A stretch of DNA of 64,000 nt from Hysterangium stoloniferum (GCA_015178975.1 WHVD01000004.1:62001-126000), one strand, 5' to 3'; positions 21,467-32,802 are shown, counted from the first letter of the stretch. Notes: generated from the sequence alone by a model not told the origin. A program made the numbers and translations.

Positions 21467-23657
21467 ATGACGTCTGGGGCTGTACCACAGGGGACATTTG
21501 CGCATTTAGGTATTAGCCTAGGCACCAAAATAAACCCTCCCTCCACAGAGGCAGGGATGGACACCGCCCCAGTGGAAATGAGTGGACCTCAGGATCCTTC
21601 AACATTACCACTTCCAGGAGAGGCTAGGGCCAACTGCGGGACACAACAACCAGGCCAAGGCCCATCAGTCTCGGAAATTGAACTTCTCGACACTCAGATA
21701 GCTCAGCTAATGGCGCACAGGCATCACCTAGCTAACGACATTAGCTCCAGTGATCAGGAAGGAGGTGTCACAACGGGTGCGGTGCCAATAGTCACGAGAT
21801 TGTTTGTTGACCCGGGTGCACTATGACAGGCCAGGGATGTATCTTCACTAGCTGAAGAGCCCTGGGGCAGCAGAAAGGCCCCGATTCCCAATATTATACC
21901 TGGGTTCAAGGCCAATCCTCTAGAGATCCATAAGTGCATTCATCCTTCCCTCACAGATGGGTGGCCAGTGAACATTGGGTTCATGTGGTCTGTGCAGATG
22001 GTCCAACAGTATTGTGGAATGCATACTGGGTATCACAGACAGTTCTGGGGGCACTGTGGAATGCGTGCCTCACAACACAGACTGTTTGATGGCATTGCGG
22101 AATGTGTGCCGTACAGTGCAATTGTTCTGGATTCTGCAGTGCATTTCGTGCCCAGATCCACAGCATGTCATCCAGCCTTGCAGTGGGTTCCCCCTCCCTC
22201 CCTTCTTTCCCACATTGCAGTCTCAAGGATGCATAGCCCAGGAAAGGGGGGGGCTTGACACCATTCCTGTCACATTGTTGGTTCACCATGCTCACACTCC
22301 CTCCTTCATTTCAGCAATTCCTCGCAAAGTAGAAGAATGTTAAGTGCCGTGTCAGGAACTTATTCTGGAACTATCAGAAAGTCACCGGAAAGTCAGGAAC
22401 TGTCAGATAGGGTCAGGACGTTGGCTTCAGCTTATGTGCTGCACCTCTACGCAAATGCTCAAAGTCCTTAATTTCAGAGGTGAGACTTACAATGGGAGAT
22501 ACAGATATTCAGAGTTCCAAAGAGTTCTGAATATCGAGTGTACAGAAAGACGGAAGAAGGAATAAGAAACTAAGTTGATATCAGATCTAAGGTAAAGTAC
22601 AAATTCGCGGAAACTAATATAAGTCTTCTCATTATTGTACTACAAACTGAGACCATAATAAGACATAAATGGAAGTATTCTTAAAATGGAAATACAATAA
22701 GACATATCGGGGAGACAATATTCCGAAATGGGAATATAATAGACAAATGAGTGAATACTTGTTAACGGACAAATTACCAAATGTGGAACAAGGGAAGAAT
22801 GTGGAAGATACGGTAACTATGATGTTCCGTAGTCGGAGATCGGGAGTCGGATATTGAAACATCTGGGAATGGGTCGTAACAAAGAAGTCTTCAAGAACCT
22901 ACACTATGTCCCATATATTTCCCTCACCACTGAAGCACGGCGTAAAGCAGAGAAAGGTACAGAGGAATTCACCATTTCACCATCAGGTGGCATCATTGCC
23001 AAAGGGCTGGATCTGGATAATGAGAAAGGTATCAGCATCATTGATTGGCTGGCAGCAGCAGCAGCAGCAGTTGACCACACGAGAACCCATGGTGGTGTCC
23101 TTAGAGCCAATGCATTATCAGCACATCATGCCATCATCACGTCAATCGCAAAATCACATGGTTGGGAAGTTGCCATGGAATATGATGTCCAGCAGTGGGA
23201 GGCAACTGCTCGCAACTTGTCTCACGACTTAGGCTGCTTGGATGCCGAGGCACTGACAATTATATCAACCCGAACAGCACTGCAGTCAGCGAAGGTGATT
23301 CACACCTCAGCTACACTACCCAAGCACTCAAGGCCAGCAGATCCCCCCTCTCTGGCGGGATCAGCGCAGAAGAAACCACGCATTGACAGGGATTCCTCAA
23401 ATTGTTTTTGGTGTGGAGTCCAAGGTCATTTGCCCGCCGACTGTAGGTCAAAGCGGACGACAGCAGGAAAGAGCCCCGCTGCGATTGCACAAGGAGCCAG
23501 AAATAAGCATGCCCTTACTGCCCCCAATGGCAGACAGTTCTGCTTCGGCTGGGCACTTGAATCACAATGTAGGTGGGGCAGCAATTGCACCAATGCACAT
23601 GCATGTAGCATATGCTTTGAGGAAACCCACAGAGCAGGAGCCTGCAGCAGGCTCTGA
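21467..23657 (+). pseudogene. DIRS gag-like ORF1, split by a solo LTR
   Basis: Starts MTSGAVPQGTF at 21467. TGA at 21824-21826 is followed in frame by QARDVSSLAEE. The stretch 22000-22240 has degenerate repeats of GGAATGYGTGCC type and a frameshift. The solo LTR 22338-22881 then cuts the codon string RKVEE/VFKNLHYVPY. The rest is open to 23657: ARRKAEKGTEEF, a helical region, CFWCGVQGHLPADC (C-X2-C-X4-H-X4-C zinc knuckle) and a Cys/His end CRWGSNCTNAHACSIC. This fits the nucleic-acid-binding ORF1 of fungal DIRS elements. Confidence 0.78.
22338..22881 (-). repeat. solo LTR (544 bp), second LTR family
   Basis: Plus-strand ends TGTTAAGTGCC and GGGTCGTAACA, with perfect target duplication AAGAA (22333-22337, 22882-22886). 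About 0.54 kb, distinct from the 754 bp family but sharing its ends and the ATAAGCTGAAGCC core (minus strand, near 22425). A second copy at 48479-50632 contains a Tc1-like transposon. Confidence 0.93.
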
Positions 23658-23669
23658 CCCAAGGCGGGT

Positions 23670-24408
23670 TATAATGCCACTTGACCCTGTCGGTGTGGCA
23701 TGTATATTGAGTAAATATGGTATATTGCAAGACTGGCAGAATATTATAGCAAGTCTAAATAATGGATTCGACATTGGATTGAAAGAGCACATAATACATA
23801 CAGCCATTTTTTGAAAGCCACAGATCTTCCTTAGTGGATACAAAGTTTATAACCAAGTATATAGCAAGCGAACAAAAAATTGGTTGCTACTCCAGAGGCT
23901 TTACACCAGAGGAGCTGGAGCAGGCTATAGGACCATTTCAGACATCTCCCCTGGGACTAATCCCAAAACCAAATTCAAATACATACTGCATGATCCAAGA
24001 CCTATCATTCCCCCGAGATGACCAAATTCATTCCTCCATAAACAGTCGCATAAACCCTGATGACTTCCCAACAGAGTGGGGAACCTTCGCAGATGCAGCC
24101 ACACTAATTTTATCTCTATCAGAGGGCTCGGTGGCTGCTACCTTTGACATTGCCACAGCTTACCGGATGATGCCCATACGACCAGATCAGCAGGACACAT
24201 GCTGTGTTTTCTGGGATGGCCTGGTGTATGTCAACCGAGCAGTCACATTCAGCTTGGCCTCAAGTGCGGGCGTGTTTGGGAGTATAGCGGACATGTTGAT
24301 TGCCTGATACCAAAAGGCGGGCTTTGGGTGGCTGCTAAAGTGGGTAGACAATTTCTTAGGCATTCGCTTGCTGGGACAGGTTTGGACAGAAGACGACTTC
24401 ATTGCATT
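23670..24408 (+). pseudogene. DIRS reverse transcriptase, N-terminal part
   Basis: Begins near MPLDPVGVACIL (23670). After a frameshift near 23815 it continues at 23834-24307 with YSRGFTPEELEQAIG, GLIPKPNSNTYCMIQDLSFP, PTEWGTFADAATL, the palm Asp in TFDIATAYRMMPI and SLASSAGVFGSIADML. After a stop at 24305-24307 the catalytic box reads WVDNFLG, where the family has two adjacent Asp; one has become Asn. Truncated by the gypsy LTR; the remainder is at 4165. Confidence 0.85.
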
Positions 24409-24413
24409 GACTG

Positions 24414-25226
24414 TGTTATGACCGGAAATCCTGCTGGACTCCAGGCACTAACTTATATGCACCTGTGCCCTATACGCACCCATTATCAGTTTACTGGAAT
24501 TCCTGCCGGACTCTGTACGTCAGACTTGTCTACGTTCGTCTTCGTTACATTGTGTTTCAGTCACCGGAAAATCCACTGGACTCTGTCTCTGTCTATATCC
24601 GACCTTGTCCCATGCGTCAGTCACCAGACCCCGCTCGTAAAACCCATCACCTCTCTAACAGAGCCCCGTTCCCATTTTAGTCACATGACCTGTCACGATT
24701 CGGACTCCACTCTCGCTCCATTTCCCATTATGGTTTATGATTTGTCACAATTTGGACTCCGCTCCATTCCGTCCCGTTCCTAACACCAAATTGGTGTTTA
24801 CTATTCCTGTTTTATGTTTTGCTCGTTTCGTTTCATCATTATTGGATTCGGTATGACATTCACTCCACGGTCTATTGAAACTGGGAGATCTTGTACATAC
24901 AATCCAGTCAGAAAATCAGCTTAGATTCCCCCCAGTAATCTAATACATTTTCCACTCTAAACTCCTACTTGAATTACACTGCTCACACTAGTTGGAGCCC
25001 ACAGGCTCCGGCGCATCTATCTCTCTCACCTATCTCAACTCACGACCCACAACCTCCGACCTACGACCCTTCGACCCATGACCCCCCCAGACTCCCCGGG
25101 ATTCCCGTCCGCCTGTCTGAAATTGGACAGCACGATCTAGCGAGGGTGCAGCCTATAAGCTGAAGCCAAGTCCTACCGGATATTCCGTGGGTTTCTCCAG
25201 AGACCTGCCCTGTATGTATCCTAACA
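24414..25226 (+). repeat. 5' LTR of gypsy copy B (813 bp)
   Basis: TGTTATGACCGG to GTATCCTAACA, preceded by target GACTG (24409-24413). It contains AGTCAGAAAAT at 24906-24916, complementary to the primer site after the LTR, and the ATAAGCTGAAGCC core near 25157. Confidence 0.93.
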
Positions 25227-25228
25227 GT

Positions 25229-25239
25229 ATTTTCTGACT
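25229..25239 (+). promoter_or_regulatory. putative self-priming site (Tf1-like)
   Basis: ATTTTCTGACT begins two bases after the LTR. It is the exact 11-base reverse complement of AGTCAGAAAAT in the LTR (24906-24916; also 3828-3838 in copy A), which lies 24 bases after TATTTAAA in copy A. This matches the Tf1/sushi mode, in which the RNA 5' end folds back to prime reverse transcription. Confidence 0.65.
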
Positions 25240-25262
25240 AAGACTCACAGATTGTTTTCAAT

Positions 25263-26021
25263 ATGCCACCAAGAAAGAAAGCGAACACACAGGCATCATT
25301 ACCTGGACCGTCAACTCTTCATTCCCCATTAACTTTGTATACCAGTCAGATGCTTGCAAACCAGTCGGAACCCATGGAAGAAGCCCATATCGAAGAAGTC
25401 CTGGAAAACCAGGACGAATCCGAGCATGAGGACAAATCTGTGGCCCCTGACAAGGGCAAAGGTGTCAAAAATCCTCCATCTATCGAATGACCACATTTGG
25501 GGGACCCTACTTCTGAATTTTTAACAGGTACTATAGATAAATTTATGATGCACCTGCTCGAAGAACGAAAGAAAAAGGAACAAGAACCTCCATGGTCAAA
25601 GTCAATGCTCTGGAACCCTTCACGGGTTCCAACCCAAACAACTACTTTCCTCATGCAATGTCACTTCAATTTCCACAATCGATCCGCTGCATTCTCCATG
25701 GACTCCTAAAAAGTCAACTATGCACTTTCATACTTGTTGGGATCTGCGTTGAAATGGTTCGAACTGGCTTTTAGTGGAATTTCTGAGGAAGAGCTGCTTT
25801 GGCTCGAAGATTGGGATGCTTTTGTTGAGGAGCTTGAAACCAACTTTGGCCCATATGACCCGACAGGAGAAGCCGAGAACAGCCTCACAAATCTTCGTAT
25901 GAAGGACATGCAGCACATCACAGACTACATCGTCCAATTCAATAATCTTGCACACTGCTGTGGTGAACCCCTTTTGGAGCACTGCAAAATCCTTCCCAAG
26001 GAGATGAACTTTAATAAATGA
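25263..26021 (+). pseudogene. gypsy gag (copy B)
   Basis: ATG at 25263 (MPPRKKANTQASL). An acidic N-terminal region to a TGA near 25488, then LTGTIDKFMMHLLEERKKK, and after frameshifts near 25590 and 25700 the retrotransposon gag domain with LGSALKWFELAF, WDAFVEELETNFGPYDP, MKDMQHITDYIVQFNNLA. It is cut at 25953-26010 by the arm of the foldback; the zinc knuckle is absent. Confidence 0.85.
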
Positions 26022-26629
26022 ATTTTATTGTGCACTAAATCTTACTTAAAATAGATATTTTGGGTCATGCAAGAGTGGAACTAAAGGTGACTATTAGGTT
26101 GAATTTAGTTTGTAAGTAAATATCACATCTAGTGTTAATATTGAGCATGTCAAAATATACCCAAAAAATGATCTTTTATCAGCATTTTATGGCACCATAA
26201 ATGAGTCATTTTGAGACAACATTAAAGAGAAATAATTGTTGAAAATTAGATAGACTTTTGCAAGTTAATAAAGATAACATTTTGTACTTGTTTTATGGAG
26301 TATTTAAATCCTATTCCTAAATGTGTCCTTTAATGAAGTGTTAAAAAATAAATTTAGTAATCAGATTTTAGAATACATCAAAATGAGCTATTTAGTACAT
26401 GGATTTAAAATAGTACAAGATGTTTCCCAAATTTAGAATTCTGTGCAATCCAAAATTCATCGCACTCTGTGCATGTCACTTTGGAGACGATCTTTGCACG
26501 AACTCACACAATAAAAGTTGCTTGTTACCAATTGGGCGGCAAGATGTGAGCGTGAATATAACAAAAAAATTACTGGCAGGTACCAATTGTGACAAATCGT
26601 CATACCACGATATGCAATTAATATTTGTG

Positions 26630-26850
26630 TGTCACGGGGTGATGAATCGTGTATCACAGGGTGATGAATCACATGTCACAGGGTGATGAATTGCGTGTCA
26701 CAGGGTGATGAATTGTGTGTGACGAATCACATGTCACAGGGTGACGAATCGTGTGTCACAGGGTGACGAACCACGTGTCACAGGGTGATGAATCGTGTGT
26801 CACAGGGTGATGAATTACGTGTCACAGGGTGACAAATCGTGTGTCATGAG
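26630..26850. repeat. degenerate 20-22 bp repeats of the left foldback arm
   Basis: Repeated GTGTCACAGGGTGATGAATC with many differences, about ten units. It is the diverged counterpart of the regular 21 bp array in the right arm. Confidence 0.75.
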
Positions 26851-26859
26851 AGGGTGGAG

Positions 26860-27146
26860 TCGATTGGTATGACTCAGTAAGTTGGCTGTCAGATCTGAAT
26901 GTTCACAGGCAACATGACGACTTCAGAAGACTTACACAACAAAAGTACCCAGACACTCTTGCAGGTGGGTCAGTCATAATACATGCATGCTCTTAGGAGT
27001 GACTTTAAATCTCCTAATTTTGTTGTTGTGGGTCCTGGTCCACAGATCAAGATGTCGGTGTGTTGAACTGTTACTTCTCAGTACTCAATCCTTTCTAAGT
27101 GCAGTTCCATACCTTCCACTTGTCTGTCCATAGCATCTAACTTATA
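26860..27146 (+). repeat. possible partial LTR in the foldback loop
   Basis: Non-coding DNA directly upstream of a primer-site-like string TGGTATCAGAG (27148-27158), which matches the complement of the initiator tRNA-Met 3' end used by many copia and gypsy elements. The left end of this LTR is not defined and no second copy is present. Confidence 0.4.
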
Positions 27147-27203
27147 ATGGTATCAGAGTTGAAGAGATCTGAGAATGGCTGAATATTATGTGCAGCTGCG
27201 AAA

Positions 27204-27554
27204 ATGGCGGATATTGGCTTGCGCACAGGAACGCATCAACCAGAACTTGTGCGTGAATTGACCACACTATTTTCCTTCAACGCGAATGAACTGGCCATCA
27301 AGATGGAAGTGCAATTGCTCGTGTCGGTGGCGATAGAGGGGTTATACTGAGCAGTAGGTGTGACCTTGAGGGAGTTTGTTGGTCGATGTGAAGCTGTTCT
27401 GGAGGTAGGAGATAGAGATGATGTCCCAGTATTAAAGCTTGGTACTTTACGAGTGACATCTACAGACATGGATGAGGAACTGAATCCTGAGGCCACACCT
27501 CATATCTTTTTTATTTCCCTGGATGTGGGACACCAAACCAAGTCGCTCCAATAA
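27204..27554 (+). pseudogene. gag-like fragment after the tRNA-Met primer site
   Basis: Frame from ATG at 27204 (MADIGLRTGTHQPELV, LTTLFSFNANELAIK) with a single TGA at 27348-27350, continuing REFVGRCEAVLEVGD to 27554. Its place just after the primer site suggests the N-terminus of a retroelement gag, but no domain is recognised. It runs into a direct repeat at 27501. Confidence 0.35.
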
Positions 27555-28131
27555 CATTCATCTCTTACCATGAAGCCCATTTTGGAACATGAGTCCCATT
27601 TTGTCCATTTTGTCTACAAATTCCTATGCTAACGATGACTTTAATTCTTTCTGTAGTTACTCCCCCCCTCAACACTAGTTGGTCTTTCTTCCCGTTCATG
27701 CATGACTCCATCCATCTCATTTTCACCCCTGGTGCACAATCACGGTAAGCTCGCATTCGTTTTATTCATTCGTTTTATTAATCTCTATCACAGCTGTTCA
27801 CTGATGTCATATGGGCCCGGCGCTCCCCCGCTTAGCTTACAGGGACCATATGACGTCATGTTGAGTGGTACACTTCGTATCTTTTTTATTCCCCTGGATG
27901 TGGGACACCAAACCAAGTCGCTCCAATAACATTCATCTCTTACTGTGAAGGCCAGTTTGGAGCGTGAGTCCCATTTTGTCCATTTTGCCTACAAATTCAT
28001 ATGCTAACTATGACTTTAATTCTTTCTGTAGTTACTCCCCACCTCAACACTAATGGGCCTTTCTTCCCATTCATGCATGACCGCATCCACCTCATTTTCA
28101 TGCCTGGTCAAAAATCATGGTAAGCTCGCTT
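27501..28131. repeat. direct repeat pair of about 255 bp
   Basis: 27501-27755 and 27870-28131 are similar direct copies (CTGGATGTGGGACACCAAAC to GGTAAGCTCGC). They are separated by about 115 bp that includes ATGTCATATGG and its inverted partner CCATATGACGTCAT. They could be the two LTRs of a tiny remnant or a local duplication. No gene was seen. Confidence 0.6.
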
Positions 28132-28148
28132 CATGACACACGATTCAT

Positions 28149-28379
28149 CACCTGTGACATGTGATTTGTCACCTGTGACATGTGATTTGTCACCTGTGAC
28201 ATGTGATTTGTCACCTGTGACATGTGATTTGTCACCTGTGACATGTGATTTGTCACCTGTGACATGTGATTTGTCACCTGTGACATGTGATTTGTCACCT
28301 GTGACATGTGATTTGTCACCTGTGACATGTGATTTGTCACCTGTGACATGTGATTTGTCACCTGTGACACGCGATTCAT
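28149..28379. repeat. 21 bp minisatellite, 10 units plus a variant
   Basis: Ten identical units of CACCTGTGACATGTGATTTG plus T, then a variant CACCTGTGACACGCGATTC. The copies are identical, so the array expanded recently or is kept homogeneous. It forms the inner end of the right foldback arm. Confidence 0.93.
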
Positions 28380-29141
28380 CACCCCGTGACACATGAATAT
28401 TATTAATTGCATATCGTGGTAAGTATGACGATTTGTCATATACAATTGGTATGTTGCGGTGAATCGTCACGCTGCATATTTGATACATTGGTACAATCAA
28501 CAAACAGTGTCACCTGCCAGTAATTTTTTTGTTATATTCACGCTCACATCTTGCCACCCAATTGGTAACAAGCAACTTTTATTGTGTGAGTTCGTGTGAA
28601 GATCATCTCCAAAGCGACATGCACAGAGTGCGATGAATTTTGGATTGCACAAAATTCTAAATTTGGGAAACATCTTGTACTGTTTTAAATCCATGTACTA
28701 AATAGCTCATTTTGATGTATTCTAAAATCTGATTACTAAATTTATTTTTTTAACACTTCACTAAAGGACACAGTTAGGAATAGGATTTAAATACTCCATA
28801 AAACAAGTACAAAATGTTATCTTTATTAACTTGCAAAAGTCTATCTAATTTTCAACTATTATTTTTCTTTAATGTTGTCTCAAAATGACTCATTTATGCT
28901 GCCATAAAATGCTGATAAAAGGTCATTTTTTGGGTATATTTTGACATGCTCAATATTAATACTAGATGTGATATTTACTTACAAACTAATTTCAACCTAA
29001 TAGTCACCTTTAGTTCCACTCTTGTGTGACCCAAAATGTCTATTTTAAGTAAGATTTAGTGCACAATAAAATTCATTTATTAAAGTTCATCTCCTTGGGA
29101 AGGATTTTGCAGTGCTCCAAAAGGGGTTCACCACAGCAGTG

Positions 29142-30900
29142 GCAGCTCGTTGTCAGTGGGGCGATCCCGCTCTCCACCACCAATTCTATGCCGGTCTGCC
29201 GTCCAGTTAGACTCAAGTTGCTCGGTAGTCCTTGGACACAACTGGCTTACCCGCTACAATCTGTTGATTGACTGGATAGCTAACAGTATAACATTCTGGA
29301 GCCCCACGGCAGCCGAGGAAACTGCGCCTGACCTGGCCTCCATGGCACCCATGGCCTTCCCGGCACCTGCAGTCTCGAGGACTCCTATGATCCCTACGGC
29401 ACCCATGGCTTCCCTGGAACCCACGGCACCTCCATCTATTTCTCTGATTAATGCTGCAGCTTTTATTAGGGCTTCAAAAATGGATGGGTCCCAGGCGTTC
29501 ACTATCAACTTAAAAATTGATGAAGCAACTGGACATTTTTCAACCCCGGTATCTGAATCTGAGCAGGCCGCTGACCTAGAAGGTGTCCCGGAGAAATATC
29601 ATGACTTCGCAAATGTTTTTAGCAAGCGAAACACTGACCGGCTTCTGCCCCACAGAGAATACGACTTAAAAATCGATCTCGAAGATGGCGCCCAGCCACC
29701 CCTAGGACATATTTACCCACTCTCATCCACGGGACTGTCTGCAATCCACAATTTCCTGGATGAACATTTGTCCATAGGTTTTATCAGACCTCAAAGTCTC
29801 CTTTTGGAGCACCTGTTCTGTTTGTCAGAAAAAAGGATGGATCCCTTAGACTATGTGTTGATTTTAGAGGACTCAATGCTGTCACCAAAAATAAGTATCC
29901 ACTCCCACTTATATCTGATCTGCTCGATGCTCCGTGGAATGCCCAGATTTACACCAAAATAGATCTCAAACACGCCTATCACTTGGTCCAGATCGCCGTG
30001 GGTGATGAATGGAAAACCACTTTTAGAACCCGTTATGGGGCCTTCGAGTGGTTGGTGATGCCCTTTGGACTCACCAATGCTCTGTCTGTTTTCAGCATTT
30101 TATCAATGACATTTTCTCTGACATGCTCGATGTATGCATTATTGTTTACTTGGACGACATTCCTATCTACTCTGAGAATCCTACGGAACATGACAAACAA
30201 GTCCGTGAAGTTCTCCGGAGACTCAGACAACATGGTTTATTCGTGAATGGTAAAAAATGTACTTTGACACAGACTCCGTGGAATACCTGGGTTTCATCAT
30301 GGGACCCGATGGACTCCACATGGACGAAACTAAAATACAAGTCATCAAAGATTGGGCTGAACCCTGAAAAGTTAAAGATATACAATCCTTCCTCGGCTTT
30401 GCCAATTTTTACAGACAGTTTATCCATGGATATTCCGACATCACAGTTCCCCTTACCCATCTTATGCGTAAGGATACTCCATGGAATATTAACGATAAGT
30501 GTCAAAAAGCTTTCAATATTTTAAAAAATTCTTTTTCTTCAGCTCCTATTCTGTTGCATTGGAAACCAGACTTGCTGCTCATTGTCAAAATGGACACCTT
30601 GGACTATGCACTTGGAGCCATTCTGTCTATCTAGGACTCCGATGGAGAAGTCCGCCCCATGGCTTTTCTGCTTTACCAGTGCAGAGCTCAACTACGACGT
30701 TCATGATAAGGAACTCCTGGCAATCTTTTCAGCTTTCAAAGCGTGGTGACACTATTTGGAAGGCTCAGGAACTCCTATTGACATTGTAACAGATCACAAA
30801 AACCTGGAATACTTTTCTACCACAAAACTTTTGACCCGCTGGCAGGCCCACTGGTCTGAATATCTATCTGCTTTCAACATGATTATCCGTTTTTGATCCA
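29142..30900 (+). pseudogene. gypsy protease end, RT and RNase H (copy B)
   Basis: Resumes after the foldback in the last part of the aspartic protease (VVLGHNWLTRYNLLIDW, 29220-29275). A Pro/Ala-rich linker follows, then RT (VPEKYHDFANVFSKRNTDR, 29586). A frameshift lies near 29815; motifs then include [28 protein letters not shown] and, after another frameshift near 30090, [12 protein letters not shown] (Leu replaced by Pro in the usual DILIYS). RNase H parts follow to about 30895. Not functional. Confidence 0.88.
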
Positions 30901-32555
30901 GCCATCTCGGCAGCAAACCCGATGCTTTAACTAGACAATGGGACGTCTATCCTAAAGAGGGGAGCAATGACTATGCCACGGTAAACCCGCACAACTTGAA
31001 ACCTATTTTACGAATCAACAACTTACCGCATCAGTCTGTGCAACTTTCCTCATCAATCCCATTGTCCGTGGAGTTATCATTATGTATATTGAGAAGTTAC
31101 ATCAAGATATTCTATCGGCAATTCCGCTAGACCCAATAACTAAAGCTCACCTTGACAATCCCATGGACCCCGATCAACCCCAGTGGTCTCTTGATCAGCA
31201 TGGTTTCATTAGACTTGACGATCGAATCTATGTACCGGACTCCAACAGCCTCCCCCTCAGGATCCTTCAGTACAAACATGATCATCCACTCTCAGGACAT
31301 TTCAGGTACAACAAAACTCTATCATTAATAAGAAGAGAATACACTTGGCCCAGACTCCATGGATTCGTTAAGCACTATTGTAAATCTTGTACTACTTGTC
31401 CCCACTCGAAATCTCAGCGACACAAGCTATACGGCCTTTTGAAACAACTCCTGGTACCCGAACATCCATGGAATTCTATCTCTATGGATTTCATTGAACA
31501 CCTACCGGATTCCAAAGGATTTTCCCCCATTCTAGTTGTTGTTGACAGATTCTCAAAACAAGGTATATTCATCCCTACTTATGATACATTACGTCTGTGC
31601 AGTTAGCGGAACTTTTCATTATCCACGTATTTTCCAAGCACGGAGTTCCGTCCCACGTGACTTCTGATCAAGGATCAGAGTTTGTATCTCACTTCTTTAG
31701 ATCCCTCGGGAAATCCTTGGACATGACATTACATTTCACGTCTGGACATCACCCAGAAGGCGATGGACAAACCGAACACATCAATCAGACATTGGAACAA
31801 TATCTCCATGTATATTGCAATTACCAACAGGACAATTGGAAATCCTTGTTACCACTTGCAGAGTTTGCTTACAACAATGCACCTTCAGCCACTACTGGCA
31901 TTTCCCCATTCTTTGCAAATAAAAGATATAATCCAAATATTACAGTACATCCAGAACAAAATCTCACCTCTGCTCGTGCTCAAGAGTTCACTGTGGACCT
32001 CCATGAGCTCCATGAGGAACTCCAGACTGCAATAATGTCCGCCCAAGAGCAATACCAACTTTCAGCAGACAAACACTGGATCCCGCCACCCAACTTCAAG
32101 ACTGGCAATCGTGTTTTTGTCAAAGCTCAATTCTTCCAGACTACCCATCCATCAAAAAAGCTTGCTGAAAAATATTTAGGTCCGTTTGAAATTATCACAC
32201 AAGTAGGTTCAGTCTCTTGGACTCTATGGCTTCTGGATAGCATGCACACAGTACACCTGGTATTTAATGTTTCTATGTTAGAACCTTGTACTGCTAACAC
32301 TATCCTGGATCACATGCAATCTCCGCCTCCTCCCGTCATTATTGATGGAGAACCCGAGTTTGAAATCTCGCAAATTTTAGATTCGAAAATTGACAAGCAT
32401 TGACGCACTTGTAAACTGCTTTACTTGGTCAAATGGGCGGGTTACCAGGGCATCAATGAAGAAACCTCATGGATTGTGGTCACGGAACTCGGTGATGCCA
32501 TGGAAATCGTTACTGACTTTCATACAGCTTACCCACTCAAACCTGGACCACTATT
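30900..32555 (+). pseudogene. gypsy integrase and chromodomain (copy B)
   Basis: 31082-31606: zinc-binding H-H-C-C region (HDHPLSGHFRYNKTL, HYCKSCTTCP) and the first catalytic Asp in SMDFIEHLP. A one-base frameshift near 31597, also present in copy A, leads to 31597-32403: TSDQGSEFVSHFF (second Asp) and GDGQTEHINQ (Glu), so the DDE triad is intact here. The chromodomain 32350-32553 is interrupted by TGA at 32401-32403 where copy A has CAA. The tail after 32553 to 32797 is non-coding 3' sequence. Confidence 0.9.
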
Positions 32556-32802
32556 GTCTCTCCGACCCCACTCCGCGGACCCTGTGTTACGTTTGGACTC
32601 ATTGTCATTATTCCCTATCGCCCTATGTCTCTCTTTGCTTTTACAGGTTCTGACATGTTTTTCAAGTCCTTAAGCGGTTTTCCCGTGGACTTTGATTTCT
32701 TATGTTTTTCACACCTTATTTTCATTTTCAAAAAATTATTAAACTTTTATATTATTCAATCTACATTTATGGGGCTATGCTTCTGCCCAACCTCAGCCAC
32801 TT

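Larger units (their letters stand above)
21457..24408 (+). mobile_element. DIRS-type element, 5' half
   Basis: Carries a gag-like ORF and the RT. It ends abruptly at GACTG (24409-24413), where the gypsy 5' LTR enters. The missing rest has the same flanking GACTG at 4151. The left edge joins the UBA2 duplicon at TTTTAATTCATTTTCTGCTAG, directly before the first ATG; no DIRS terminal repeat is visible at this end, so it was probably lost. Confidence 0.8.
25953..29141. mobile_element. 3.2 kb foldback structure with long inverted arms
   Basis: The segment from 25953 to about 26650 reappears as its reverse complement at about 28375-29141, with small indels. The outer 50-60 bases of both arms are gag sequence (CCTTCCCAAGGAGATG and its complement), followed by AT-rich non-coding DNA. 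The inner ends pass into repeats of GTCAC type. The loop (about 26860-28130) holds a retroelement head and a direct repeat. No transposase was found. It could be a foldback-type DNA element or a template-switch inversion made around a target in gag. Confidence 0.75.

Noticed and set aside
21467-22337. DIRS ORF1 first part as a host gene next to UBA2
   Set aside because: After removal of the LTR the frame runs into a DIRS zinc-knuckle protein and RT on the same strand.
23040-23080. CAG repeat (poly-Ala) in DIRS ORF1 as a microsatellite feature
   Set aside because: Only about six imperfect units inside a coding segment; not notable.
28149-28379. Regular short repeats resembling a CRISPR array
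   Set aside because: Units are contiguous with no unique spacers, in a eukaryotic context; it is a minisatellite.
28133-28396. Open frames in all phases through the 21 bp array (SPVTCDL repeats)
   Set aside because: The unit length is a multiple of three, so frames stay open by arithmetic. No start context or neighbouring coding sequence.
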